Shown in pieces: positions 1 through 9,230 of a DNA stretch of 64,000 bases. The notes under the pieces were generated by a model. The model did not search any database. It had not been told where the DNA came from and saw only the letters and a program-made list of their open reading frames with translations. This DNA comes from Saccharicrinis sp963665705 (GTDB taxonomy: Bacteria; Bacteroidota; Bacteroidia; Bacteroidales; Marinilabiliaceae), in contig OY762448.1 in the NCBI GenBank assembly GCA_963665705.1, positions 372,001 through 436,000 of the forward strand, written 5' to 3'. Within the stretch, counting starts at the first letter, position 1. Every line of letters starts with the position of its first letter. The translations under genes and the position numbers were made by a program.

Positions 1-351
1 TGGGGAGGTGTAGCTTATTTATGGCCTTCGAAAGTTTATATTGGTGGATTTGGTGATACCTGGTGGTGGAATAATTATGATATATTTTTATTGGCGAATG
101 GAGTTGTGTTGGTCAACATTTTACTGTTTTTTATTGATAAAAAGCGATTCGTTAAAATATCCGGTATTTTGATTTTTGTTATTGGATTTACGATTGGAAC
201 GGTACAGATTAAATCACGTAATTATAATTTCAATTCACGAGGTAAACTAAAAAAAGAAGAACTTTCAAAAGAAATACAAAAGGAAGCGTTGGGAGAGAAT
301 GTTTTCTATGTGATGGAAAGGTTAGATGGCTTGATACCTGTTGCGTTTTAG
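1..351 (+). CDS. C-terminal part of an unknown membrane protein (5' truncated by window)
   Basis: The reading frame is open from the first base to the stop at 351, so about 117 residues of a longer protein are present. It starts with a glycine/tryptophan-rich piece (WGG, TWWWNN), then has two hydrophobic segments that look like membrane helices (around LANGVVLVNILLFF and ILIFVIGFTIGT), followed by a basic/acidic soluble tail ending in PVAF. I do not recognise the family. An internal TTG at 91 could be read as a start, but the open frame upstream makes truncation by the window edge more likely. A bidirectional hairpin terminator follows directly. Confidence 0.6.
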   Translation, partial: WGGVAYLWPSKVYIGGFGDTWWWNNYDIFLLANGVVLVNILLFFIDKKRFVKISGILIFVIGFTIGTVQIKSRNYNFNSRGKLKKEELSKEIQKEALGENVFYVMERLDGLIPVAF

Positions 352-389
352 AACAGCCTACAGTCTACAGCCTACTGTATACAAAAGAA

Positions 390-425
390 AAACTCTCTGC
401 TAAAGTATCTATTAACAGAGAGTTT
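390..425. terminator. Bidirectional intrinsic terminator between convergent genes
   Basis: A perfect 10-bp stem (AAACTCTCTG with CAGAGAGTTT) encloses a 16-nt loop between the gene ending at 351 on + and the gene ending at 438 on -. The sequence before the stem is A-rich and the arms end in AAA/TTT, so it can serve both strands. Confidence 0.7.
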
Positions 426-437
426 CAGTCATTTATT

Positions 438-2318
438 TTATTCAATAATCAGATTCCTGTTTTTAGGATATTTTACTGAGTATTTTAAATCAAACTCTTT
501 TTTATCGTTAGAGCCCAGTTTAAATTTCCATTTAATTTCTCCTGTTTCGGAATCAAGTTTTGCTCCTGAAGTATTTTGAATATTAACTTCAATCTCCTCC
601 ATGGTTGAAACCGGAACCTGGTCAAGGATTATCATATTAATATCCTGAGCCTTGTTGTTTTTAACTGTTGTTTTCCACGCTCGTGTTTCTTCTTTCTTAT
701 TCCCAATAAATTGTTTGTTGGTAAAGTCTTTTATCTTTTCACGATTAACAGATACTTTCTTATCTCTACCCAATGATATTTCAAGGGTGTCTGAAGCAAA
801 ACGAACATCCATTAAAGTTTTACCCACATAGGTTCCTTCAAAAAATACATTGGCTTCTCCTTCTAACAAGTTGTATTTTTCCCAATCAACAATATTGGCA
901 ATTAAGAACGCGTCTTTATCAATTTTAGGTACGCAATAATATTGGTAGAAGGCAGGTAACTCATATTGTTCCATATCTACGGTATAGTTTTTATTATCTG
1001 ATTTTATCGTGTATGGCGTGTGAATTTCAAAATCAACGGTAGTCTGATTTTCAACCTGTGCTGTAGGTATGGCCAAACTCTTCATTCCCCTGATTCGTAT
1101 CTTGTCTTTTTTAACACTGACACCTGCCATTCTACCTTGTAATGCACCAGTAACATCATCACTTGAACCATAGCCAACAGCAACAATTTCCTGAAGAGCC
1201 ATGGTGTTTTCTTGCAGACTAACATTCATAACGGATCCGGATATCGGTATCGTTTGTGAGTTGAACCCAATAAATGAATATTTTAAACTGCTTGAGTTGT
1301 TTGGGATTGTAATGGAATAGTTGCCATCTATATCTGTTACTGTTCCAATGGTAGTTCCTTCTACAATAACATTGGCACCTGGTAACGGCTCTCCATACTG
1401 ATCTAACACTCTACCATTTATGCTATTTGAAAATGCCTTGTATACCGGAGGTCGCATGTTGTAGTTTAAATAATAAGGTTGTAATTCAGGAGCTACACCA
1501 GATACATTAGGTTCTGCTGATGAAAACTTGAGCTTAACATTAGTCCAGTTTACTTTTGTATCCTGTTTTACATTGGCTTTATAAACCAATTGAACCGGTT
1601 CATTGATATTTTTTGCCCTTATATCGTACGAAGGAAACCACCCTGCATTTCCTACCAAATAATTTAGTTCTAATGAATATTTGCCGGCTTGTTTTGCATC
1701 AACTTTTACTAACACTTCTCCAGTAGGGTATTCTTTTTTACTTGTTATGGTATTAATCTGATTTTGTAAATCTTTCCTCTGTTGATTTAACTTTTTAAGC
1801 GTTTGATTGCGTTCAATCTCTTTCATTTTTAAGGCTGTTAATTTTTTGCCATAAAACTCAGATGCTTGTTGAAGATTGGTAACACTCAGTTGTTCGTTTT
1901 TTCCTCCTATATCTTTGTTGGCCTGAAGAAATGAAAGTTCTTCCTTAATGATGGCTAAATAGGTGTCTTCAATTTTAATTTTGTTGTTTACTTCGTCAAG
2001 TTGACTCTCTAATTGAGTTAGTTCTGCTGACTTTTTCGCTTTGTCAAGATAGTTTTGTTGATGATTAACAGCAAGAACAGTTAGAGCTCCCTCAGCTTTA
2101 ACCTGAACGCTTTTGGCATCAATAAATGGCGAAAGGTTAATGAATTTTACAATTGTTTTTCCCTGAGATAAATCAATTACTTTTTTTCGGACAATTTGAG
2201 CTCCTTCAAGAAAAACAGTAACCTCATTAACATTGGTTTTAACTTCTTTTTCAGTGATTTTCTGTGCAAATATATTACTGAAAACCAGACTTAATAGAAT
2301 AATGCTTAATACTCTCAT
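438..2318 (-). CDS. Mucoidy inhibitor MuiA-like (DUF4140/DUF4139) secreted protein with CarboxypepD-reg insert
   Basis: A signal peptide (MRVLSIILL...IFAQ, about residues 1-19) precedes a DUF4140-type N-terminal region with the VTVFLEGAQIVRK signature, a coiled-coil stretch around residues 95-190 rich in Q/E/K/L, and a DUF4139 region (from about 205 to the end). Around residues 300-372 the DUF4139 part is interrupted by a beta-sandwich of the CarboxypepD_reg-like kind (GRVLDQYGEPLPGANV, then TVTDIDGNYSI), followed by LQEIVAVGYG, which resembles the linker of SusC-type receptors. Function of the family is unknown; envelope localisation is inferred. It is monocistronic by appearance, with a terminator on its 3' side. 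Confidence 0.85.
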   Translation of the reverse strand: MRVLSIILLSLVFSNIFAQKITEKEVKTNVNEVTVFLEGAQIVRKKVIDLSQGKTIVKFINLSPFIDAKSVQVKAEGALTVLAVNHQQNYLDKAKKSAELTQLESQLDEVNNKIKIEDTYLAIIKEELSFLQANKDIGGKNEQLSVTNLQQASEFYGKKLTALKMKEIERNQTLKKLNQQRKDLQNQINTITSKKEYPTGEVLVKVDAKQAGKYSLELNYLVGNAGWFPSYDIRAKNINEPVQLVYKANVKQDTKVNWTNVKLKFSSAEPNVSGVAPELQPYYLNYNMRPPVYKAFSNSINGRVLDQYGEPLPGANVIVEGTTIGTVTDIDGNYSITIPNNSSSLKYSFIGFNSQTIPISGSVMNVSLQENTMALQEIVAVGYGSSDDVTGALQGRMAGVSVKKDKIRIRGMKSLAIPTAQVENQTTVDFEIHTPYTIKSDNKNYTVDMEQYELPAFYQYYCVPKIDKDAFLIANIVDWEKYNLLEGEANVFFEGTYVGKTLMDVRFASDTLEISLGRDKKVSVNREKIKDFTNKQFIGNKKEETRAWKTTVKNNKAQDINMIILDQVPVSTMEEIEVNIQNTSGAKLDSETGEIKWKFKLGSNDKKEFDLKYSVKYPKNRNLIIE

Positions 2319-2844
2319 AATTATTAATTATTTGTCAATTTTTACATGATACTTTACAAGAATCATCATTTATGATTCTATTTTCACATATAGGATGCAT
2401 CATGTTCTAAGATTCCATAAAAGTTTTATGGGAAAATGTAGTTTTTCCTGATTTAATGAGTTATTCTGCACTCTGCAGCAGTCTTTTGGCCAATGGTGTA
2501 ATCGTCTGTCGATGGTAACAATTTATCGGCAGAGGGCGAAAGTCTCCTGCAGGCTGCAGCACTTTTTCGCCCAGGGGCAGAAGTTCACTGAAAGCTGCAG
2601 CACCATTTTGTACCAGGACGAAAAGCTCATGTAAGTTGCAGCGTTGTTTTGTCTAGGGACGAAAAGCTTCTGCAAGCTGCAGCATACTTTCGCCCCATTA
2701 AGAAATCTTCTTGCACTCGTGTTTTGCTTTTTCCCCCTTATTATTTACAGAATACAAAGGTAATCCGGAGTAATATTTTTTTTGTATCTAAACTTCCTAT
2801 ATATTTGATCATCAAAATACAGAACAATATTATTTGTCGTCAAA
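2319..2844. other. Long intergenic region with 41-bp tandem repeat
   Basis: This 526-bp gap lies between divergent genes. The central part holds the degenerate repeat listed separately. The short open frame crossing the 3' part has no SD, no plausible composition and overlaps the next gene's start, so no gene is called. The last 100 bases are AT-rich and presumably carry the promoter of the M1 peptidase gene. Confidence 0.6.
2463..2697. repeat. Degenerate 41-bp tandem repeat, about 5-6 units
   Basis: The core GCTGCAGCA or a one- to two-base variant starts at 2553, 2594, 2635 and 2676, exactly 41 bp apart. A further copy (TCTGCAGCA) starts at 2472, close to two periods upstream; the unit between is more diverged. 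Each unit also contains a pyrimidine/T-rich stretch and a GGGCGAAAG or GGACGAAAAG block. The region is clearly more GC-rich than its surroundings. Confidence 0.8.
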
Positions 2845-5049
2845 ATGAAAACCTTACTCACTTCACTTTTAATAATAGCCTTAGTTATTTCATCCTGTAA
2901 ACAAGAAATCAAAAAAACATTGGAAAAAGGAGTTTCTAAAGAGTTAGCAGAAAACAGATTCGCAGATATTTCAGATATTGCATATCATCTTGAAATGACC
3001 GTGCCCGACTCTGTAAATAGTCCAATAAAGTCCAAAGCAAATATACATCTTACTAAAAAAGATGTTACTACTCCATTAATTTTTGATTTTGTATCGGATA
3101 TGGATCATGTAAGATTGGTAAAAGCTAATGATCAAAAGGTGTTTTTTTCGTTAGAGAATGAGCATCTGGTAATTCCGGGTGATTATTTAAAAGAGGGTGA
3201 AAATAAGGTTGAAATAGAATTTGAGATGGGAGAGGGAGCTTTAAACAGGAATGATAAATATCTGTATTCGTTATTTGTGCCAGACAGAGCAAGAACTGCT
3301 ATCCCTTGTTTTGACCAGCCCGATTTAAAAGCCAAAGTTTCGTATACGATTACGATGCCTAAAACATGGAATGCCATTACCAATGGTAAATCATATATTG
3401 AAGAGGAAGTTTCATCAACACAGAAAAAAATTACTTATTCGCAATCAAAACCTTTAAGTACCTATTTATGGGCCTTTGCAGTAGGTGAGTTTAAAAAAGT
3501 AACAGTGACCAGAGTTGGAATGGAGATTTCTGTATTTCATATGGAAGAGGATTCTGTTAAAATAAACAACAATATAAAAGCCGTTTTCGATCAGGTATAT
3601 CATTCAATTGATTGGTTAGAACGTTATACTCATATTAAGTTTCCGTTTGAAAAATACGATTTGGTGTGTATACCTTCTTTCCAGTTTTCGGGGATGGAGC
3701 ATCCGGGAGCAGTGTATTACGGACAAGAAAAACTCTTTTTAAGTGAAAATCCTATTCAGGATGAATTGTTGCATAGAGCACAGCTGATAGCACATGAAAC
3801 AGCTCATATGTGGTTTGGCGATTTGGTTACCATGAAATGGTTTAGCGGTGTTTGGCAAAAAGAGGTATTTGCCAATTTTATGGCAGATAAAATTGTAAAA
3901 GAGCAGTTTCCTGACTTGAACCATGAACTCACTTTTCTTACCGCTCATTTTTCATCTTCATTTTCGGTGGATCGAACTCAAGCTGCTAATCCTATAGAGC
4001 AAAAGCTTGATAATTTAGCTAATGCCAGTTCAATGTATGGAACCATTATTTACCATAAAGCTCCCATTGTAATGAATCAGTTAGAAAAATTAATGGGTGA
4101 GAATATGTTGCAACAAGGGTTGAGTAAATATTTAAAAGAATATAGCTATAGTAATGCATCATGGGACGATTTAATGATGATATTATCTAATCTGAGTGAA
4201 TATGATTTAGCGTTGTGGAGTAAAAACTGGGTGAATGAGCCAGGAAGACCAGTCATTGAATTTGTGCATGAAGATGGTAAGATGTTTATTAAACAAACTC
4301 CGGAATATGGTGATAGCAGTAGAGTATGGGCGCAACGTATAAAGTATACGATTATTAATAATAATCAAATGCAGGAGGAGGAAGTAGAATTTCTGAAGGC
4401 GAAACAAAAGGTGGAGGTGGATAAACCCCAGTTTATTTTACCGTCTGTAGATGCCTCAGGATATGGATTGTTTGTTTTTGATCCGGTTTCGCTTGAGTAT
4501 GCTTTAAATAATGTGTTTTTATGGGAGGATGATTTAGTAAAAGGAAGTACTTTGGTTCATCTTTATGAAAATCTGTTACATGGTAATATTGCTGTTGATA
4601 AGTACTTAGTGATGTTGCTACATTTTATCGAAAAAGAGGATAATGAGCAGTTGTTAACGCTTGCTGGAAATCAATTGTCTTCTGTTTATTGGAGATGTGC
4701 TAACCCTGAGGTGAGACAAGGTATTGCATCTGATTTAGAGGAAATGCTGATTAATAAGATGGATAAAAAGCTACAGCCGAGCTTAAATAAAATGCTAGTT
4801 AAAACATGGGCTAATGTGGCTACTACATCTCAAAGTCTTAAAAAATTACGTCAGGTGGTTATTCGAAAAAAAGAGATGGCCGGAGTAAAACTTTCAGAAA
4901 GAGATTTAAGTACTATGGCCATGTCTTTGGCCATGAAAGATCCGGAATTAGATGATGCATTTATATTGGCTATGTCAGAGGAGGTTAAAGATGAGGATGT
5001 CAGAGGTATGATGGAGTTTGTAAGTCCTGTTTTTCAAAAGATGAAATGA
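2845..5049 (+). CDS. M1 family zinc aminopeptidase, lipoprotein, C-terminus split off
   Basis: The product is 734 residues and begins with a lipoprotein signal peptide ending in SSCKQE. The M1 zinc motif HETAH is followed 18 residues later by the third ligand E (in QKEVFANF), and the exopeptidase motif appears as FSGMEHPGAVYYG. Tyr and Gly-rich support elements of the family are present. These enzymes remove N-terminal residues from peptides, here probably at the periplasmic face of a membrane. Bacteroidota homologues run to about 850 residues; this one stops at 734 and the missing C-terminal piece lies in the next frame (5046-5396), overlapping by ATGA. The likely cause is a one-base change in the run CAAAAG at 5035-5040. 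Confidence 0.9.
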   Translation: MKTLLTSLLIIALVISSCKQEIKKTLEKGVSKELAENRFADISDIAYHLEMTVPDSVNSPIKSKANIHLTKKDVTTPLIFDFVSDMDHVRLVKANDQKVFFSLENEHLVIPGDYLKEGENKVEIEFEMGEGALNRNDKYLYSLFVPDRARTAIPCFDQPDLKAKVSYTITMPKTWNAITNGKSYIEEEVSSTQKKITYSQSKPLSTYLWAFAVGEFKKVTVTRVGMEISVFHMEEDSVKINNNIKAVFDQVYHSIDWLERYTHIKFPFEKYDLVCIPSFQFSGMEHPGAVYYGQEKLFLSENPIQDELLHRAQLIAHETAHMWFGDLVTMKWFSGVWQKEVFANFMADKIVKEQFPDLNHELTFLTAHFSSSFSVDRTQAANPIEQKLDNLANASSMYGTIIYHKAPIVMNQLEKLMGENMLQQGLSKYLKEYSYSNASWDDLMMILSNLSEYDLALWSKNWVNEPGRPVIEFVHEDGKMFIKQTPEYGDSSRVWAQRIKYTIINNNQMQEEEVEFLKAKQKVEVDKPQFILPSVDASGYGLFVFDPVSLEYALNNVFLWEDDLVKGSTLVHLYENLLHGNIAVDKYLVMLLHFIEKEDNEQLLTLAGNQLSSVYWRCANPEVRQGIASDLEEMLINKMDKKLQPSLNKMLVKTWANVATTSQSLKKLRQVVIRKKEMAGVKLSERDLSTMAMSLAMKDPELDDAFILAMSEEVKDEDVRGMMEFVSPVFQKMK

Positions 5050-5396
5050 TTTTAGATGCCTTTGTAGAAAGCTTAAGTAAGCTCGAAAAGCGTAAAAAAG
5101 AAAATTGGGTATTAACAGCAATGAGTTTTATCCATCATCCATATTTACAAGAAAAGAATATGAAATACCTGGCTGCAGCGTTGGATTTAACAAAGACAAT
5201 AAAAGAAACCGGTTCTCTGTTTTTTCCTATGTCGTGGGTACAAACTACATTACAAGGTTATGGTTCTGTTGAAGCCCTAAAAATTGTAGATTACTTTTTT
5301 AAAGACAACCCAGTTTATCCTGAAGATCTTAAAGCAAAAATTTTACAGTCTGTAGATATGGTTTCCAGAGTGAACATGATAAAGAATAAAATTTAG
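5046..5396 (+). CDS. Detached C-terminal segment of the M1 aminopeptidase
   Basis: This 116-residue frame has the features of the helical C-terminus of long M1 aminopeptidases: AFVESL, then NWVLTAMSFIHHP, then TGSLFFPMSWVQTTL and YPEDLKAKILQ, in the order expected of the family. Read with one extra A in the run at 5036-5039 the two frames join as FQK-DEM-ILDAF, giving a protein of about 850 residues. It may be a sequencing error, a real frameshift mutation, or a coupled second gene using the ATGA overlap. It ends 9 bp before the convergent kinase gene. Confidence 0.75.
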   Translation: MILDAFVESLSKLEKRKKENWVLTAMSFIHHPYLQEKNMKYLAAALDLTKTIKETGSLFFPMSWVQTTLQGYGSVEALKIVDYFFKDNPVYPEDLKAKILQSVDMVSRVNMIKNKI

Positions 5397-5405
5397 TATT
5401 TATTT

Positions 5406-7355
5406 TTAAGAGGTAATAGGAATGGTAAAATGAAAGGTGGAGCCTTTGTTAATTATACTCTCTACCCATATTTTACCACCTAGTAGTTCTATTAATTCTT
5501 TACAGAGATTAAGGCCCAGACCAGAGCCTTGTTCATTTGAAGTTCCAGTTGTTGTTTTGTCAAAATTATACTCAAAAAGCGATGAGATTTTTTCTTTTGG
5601 AATGCCAATGCCAGTATCAGAAATAATTATTTCAAATTCAGTATTGTGTTTTTTATAGGATATAGAAATAGTACCATTGTTTGGAGTGAATTTAATAGCA
5701 TTGTTGATTAAATTTCTTAATACAGTTTTTATAAAATTTTTGTCAAAATGAACCAAACAGGAATCAATAATATGATTATTGATTTTAATATCCTTTATAG
5801 ATGCATTTTCAGTGAATAATGGCGTGATTTCTTCTACAATAGATTTTAAATCGTATGTAGAAATAGTAGGTGTTAATTTACCAGATTCAAGTTTATACCA
5901 ATCAAGCAAATTTTCAAGTAGGTCAAGAGTTTGATGTGATATTCTATTAATTATAGAACTCCATTTTTTGGCTTCGCTAATATCCTCGTTAGTTAAATAC
6001 TCAATTAGCACGTCGTTTGAATTAATTAATACATTAAATGGGCTTCGTAAATCATGAGCAATTATAGAAAATAGTAAGTCTTTTGTAGTATTTAGTTTTC
6101 TAAGTTCAGAGTTTTGGTTTTGTATAATTATTTCATTACGTTTTCTATTGGTAATATCCATTATAGTACCACTCATATATAGTAAGTTCCCGTTTGTGTC
6201 GTACTGCAGTTCTCCTATTCCATGAACCCATATCTCTTCTAAATCGGTTTGTCTTATTACTTTATATTCTTTATTAAATTTTTGTTTTTTACCAATAACC
6301 TCATTTTGCAAGTAATTAATCATTATTTCTCTCCAATCAGGATGAATAATTTTTGCCCATCCATCAATAGATTTATCGTACGAAGCGTCGATTCCGAAAA
6401 TGGAATCCAGTATTTCTGAACTTTCCCAATATCCTGTTTTAATATTTAATTTATAACTACCTAAACCTGCAATTTTTTGAGATGTTTTTAATAATTTTTC
6501 ATTCTCTTTTAACGCGGTTTCAAATTTCTTTTTAAGTGTGATGTCACGTGATACAATTAAGATATTTTTGGTGCCATTAATGTCAATTATTTTTGCAGAT
6601 ACCATAACTACAATAATATCTCCGGTTTTACGCCGGAAATTAGCTTCATAATTACTACAATATCCATTTTCATTTAATTGATGAAGTATTTCATTACGAG
6701 CATCCTTTGATTCCCATATGTTGAGTTGTTGAGAAGTCTGGCCTATTACTTCTTCTTTTTTATAACCTAATGCTTGGCAAAATCCACTATTGACATTTGT
6801 AATAGTAAAATCAGAAAAATTTATGATGACAACAGCATCTGGATTTAATTCAAATAGTAACTCGAAATGTACTTTTGCTTCCTCCATTTTTTTGATAGCC
6901 TTTCTTTTTTCTGTTACATCAGAAGAGAGAAAGGCAAACTCACCTTCATTTGCCGTGAATACTTTCAGTTCAAAATATCTATTTAGAACTAGGCTATAAC
7001 CTTCATATGTGGCTGATTTTCCAGTTTGCACAACTTTACCAAACATGTCAATCCAATATTGCTCTGTATTTGGGAATATTTCACTACCTTTTTTTCCAAT
7101 AAGTTCTTCAGATTTTAGACCTGTCGACTCTTCAAATGAGCGATTAACTTCAATAATTTTGAAATCTATTGGATTGTTTTCTTTGTCGTATATTATTTCG
7201 TTAATAGCAAAGTCTACATTTACATTTCGAAATAATCTTTTGTAATAATCATCGCTTTTTTGAGAATCTATTTTTTGTTGATTTTCGATGATGGCTTCAA
7301 GCTCTGAAATACGTTTTTGTAGTTCTTCGTATGTAGGTTGTTTCTTTTTCGACAT
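5406..7355 (-). CDS. PAS-domain sensor histidine kinase
   Basis: This 649-residue protein lacks membrane segments and is predicted cytoplasmic. A short coiled coil (ELQKRISELEAII) comes first, followed by three PAS domains (about 35-150, 155-275 and 290-410; the third with a PAC-like end MSGTIMDITNRK). The HisKA domain has the phospho-acceptor in IIAHDLRSPFN, and the HATPase_c domain shows the N box (NLINNAIKFTP), G1 (DTGIGIP) and G2 (GSGLGLNLCKEL). No receiver domain and no response regulator gene adjoin it, so its partner is not in the window. The signal sensed cannot be read from the sequence. Confidence 0.92.
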   Translation of the reverse strand: MSKKKQPTYEELQKRISELEAIIENQQKIDSQKSDDYYKRLFRNVNVDFAINEIIYDKENNPIDFKIIEVNRSFEESTGLKSEELIGKKGSEIFPNTEQYWIDMFGKVVQTGKSATYEGYSLVLNRYFELKVFTANEGEFAFLSSDVTEKRKAIKKMEEAKVHFELLFELNPDAVVIINFSDFTITNVNSGFCQALGYKKEEVIGQTSQQLNIWESKDARNEILHQLNENGYCSNYEANFRRKTGDIIVVMVSAKIIDINGTKNILIVSRDITLKKKFETALKENEKLLKTSQKIAGLGSYKLNIKTGYWESSEILDSIFGIDASYDKSIDGWAKIIHPDWREIMINYLQNEVIGKKQKFNKEYKVIRQTDLEEIWVHGIGELQYDTNGNLLYMSGTIMDITNRKRNEIIIQNQNSELRKLNTTKDLLFSIIAHDLRSPFNVLINSNDVLIEYLTNEDISEAKKWSSIINRISHQTLDLLENLLDWYKLESGKLTPTISTYDLKSIVEEITPLFTENASIKDIKINNHIIDSCLVHFDKNFIKTVLRNLINNAIKFTPNNGTISISYKKHNTEFEIIISDTGIGIPKEKISSLFEYNFDKTTTGTSNEQGSGLGLNLCKELIELLGGKIWVESIINKGSTFHFTIPITS

Positions 7356-7709
7356 AACATTTCCCCCATATTCCTATTAAATGTACAATTTTTTGTGCAG
7401 ACCTTTATTAATATTTGGTGTAATTATAGTTTGTGTTTACCAGTGTGTTATAAAGATGTTTTTTGAATTTGTATTCGAATTGATTTAATAAATAGTCTAT
7501 TTTTAGGTAAATACTTTTGGTTGGCAATAACAGAATAGAAGGTATATGCGATCGTGAATTCATTTACCTAAATAATATTGCTGCAGGTTTGAAATCAATT
7601 AATAGTTAATTGCTAAATAAAAAAAGGAGATTTTAATTTGGGAGTTTAGTTCAGATTATAACCTTTACTAAGGTATCTGATTTAATTGTGTTTAGCATTT
7701 AATAAAGTA
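7356..7709. other. Intergenic region, no feature recognised
   Basis: AT-rich spacer of 354 bp between two minus-strand genes. I see no convincing gene, repeat, strong hairpin or exact promoter match in it. Confidence 0.5.
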
Positions 7710-8159
7710 TTAAATGCTATTGAGCATTTTAACATTGTTAATCATAGATTTAATATAATCCCAATCGCTAATTGGAATTCCAATGAATGTAAGAGCTGTT
7801 TCAACAGTACTGCATACTTTTACTTGTATTGGTAATTTATCCTTCAATAAGTCAAAACCAATTGATGTTATAACTTGATTTGGTGTTTTGGTTAGCATTG
7901 TTGATTTTCGGGATCCGATATATTTATTATCCTTAGATATAAGATCAACATACTTTGATACTTCTTCAATTTTTAATAGAAATTCTAATTCTCTAAAATC
8001 ATGAATGATATTAAAGTTAGGATTATAATCTTTATCATTGCTTACTTTTATTTTGAATTCAATCAATTCATCTACATGGAATTGTCCATTATAGTATTCA
8101 ATGATTAAAGATTTATCTGGAAGTATTAAATAATTTAACTTTTTTGTCATAGATAACAT
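7710..8159 (-). CDS. Hypothetical protein, SpoIIAA/STAS-like fold possible
   Basis: This 149-residue soluble protein has no signal peptide or membrane segment. Its alternating strand/helix pattern (LNYLILPDKSLIIEYYNGQFHVDEL, HDFRELEF, then a helix-rich end) and size resemble small Bacteroidota proteins related to the SpoIIAA-like/STAS group that bind or regulate partners, but I see no diagnostic motif. The start at 8159 (MLSMTKKL) has a second Met three codons in that is equally good. It stands alone between spacers of 350 and 210 bp; no function is assigned. Confidence 0.6.
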   Translation of the reverse strand: MLSMTKKLNYLILPDKSLIIEYYNGQFHVDELIEFKIKVSNDKDYNPNFNIIHDFRELEFLLKIEEVSKYVDLISKDNKYIGSRKSTMLTKTPNQVITSIGFDLLKDKLPIQVKVCSTVETALTFIGIPISDWDYIKSMINNVKMLNSI

Positions 8160-8372
8160 TAAAAATTCAGGTCAAAACTAGTTAAAATATTTGAATTATT
8201 TTGCGGTGAAGTAAATGGTAAGTGTCTGTAATATAGTGTTATGTGTGTGTTGTTTTTTTGTTGTGGCGAGAAGTTGATTAATAATCAAATACTTACCAAT
8301 GCCTGGAGGAATAGTACTATTGTATTTAAATTAATACATTTTCAAACTTGAAATTAGGCTAACGATGATTAG

Positions 8373-9197
8373 CTATGCAAAACCCTTGACTTTATAAACC
8401 CAATAACCAATCCATTCTCTGAACAAACGTTCCCATTGGGCAAGAACTCCCGAAGAAGGTGTAATAATATCAGTAAAGTCTGGACTTAAGTTTCCTTGAA
8501 GAGGATCTGTTTTATAAGGGTGTACATTCATTCCTTCTTTTGTAAAACAGCTAATTGCTCTTTTCATATGATAGCCAGAAGTTACTAAAAGGAAATTCCC
8601 GTTTTCAATATGTTTTTCTTTTAACATTTTAAGTGTCTCTGTGGCATTTTCATGTGTGTTTCTCGATTGCCATTCTATAAGTAAACTATCCTTATTAATA
8701 CCCATTAAGTATAGGTAATCTTTTAAAAAGTCACCTTCATGTTTTTCTTTTGCTATAATTCTTGCCGATCCTCCTGTAAAAATAAACCAATTAGCTTTAC
8801 CCATCTTATAAAGTTCCAGAGCTTGAAATAACCTGTCGGCACTTTCGGTAAATCTTATGCGTTGTTCTTCAGATCTGTAATTAGAAAACCCACCTAAAAG
8901 GATGATGCCATCATATTGTTTTACATTATTGGGATTTGTCAGATTGCCTTCCCACCAGCCGCTAACATGATAAAAGATAAATTGGTTTGAAAATGTGATG
9001 AGAATACAAAAGGAGATAATAAGTAATCGTTTCCTGTTTTTGTATTTCGAAAAAAGAAAATATATCAGGATTAATACACAAATCCACCAAATGGGGGAAA
9101 GAAAAAAAGATAAGATCTTGGAAAGGATAAAAAACATGCTACTTTTCGTTGATGAATTTAAAAAACACAATTTTGACTTGAAAAATACAAAGAACAT
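8373..9197 (-). CDS. YdcF/SanA-like DUF218 membrane protein
   Basis: Two N-terminal hydrophobic segments (around SKILSFFLSPIWWICVLILIYFLF and LLIISFCILITF) are followed by a DUF218 domain with DGIILLGG, FTGGSA, LLIEWQSRNTHENA and LVTSGYHMKRA, the usual conserved blocks. Family members are implicated in envelope processes such as cell-wall precursor or surface polysaccharide handling; the reaction here is unknown. The longest frame starts at 9197, but its first 20 residues are odd and the Met at 9137 (MFFILSKILS) gives a normal membrane start and leaves room for the divergent promoter, so 9137 is probably the true start. Confidence 0.85.
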   Translation of the reverse strand: MFFVFFKSKLCFLNSSTKSSMFFILSKILSFFLSPIWWICVLILIYFLFSKYKNRKRLLIISFCILITFSNQFIFYHVSGWWEGNLTNPNNVKQYDGIILLGGFSNYRSEEQRIRFTESADRLFQALELYKMGKANWFIFTGGSARIIAKEKHEGDFLKDYLYLMGINKDSLLIEWQSRNTHENATETLKMLKEKHIENGNFLLVTSGYHMKRAISCFTKEGMNVHPYKTDPLQGNLSPDFTDIITPSSGVLAQWERLFREWIGYWVYKVKGFA

Positions 9198-9230
9198 TTG
9201 ATATATTTAGCCTACTCAAAATTATCCATT

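Noticed and set aside
2463..2697. Possible CRISPR array
   Set aside because: Repeat units are contiguous and degenerate, without unique spacers, and no cas gene lies nearby.
2649..2900. Short frame upstream of the M1 peptidase
   Set aside because: It runs through the repeat region and into the peptidase start in another phase; composition is not gene-like.
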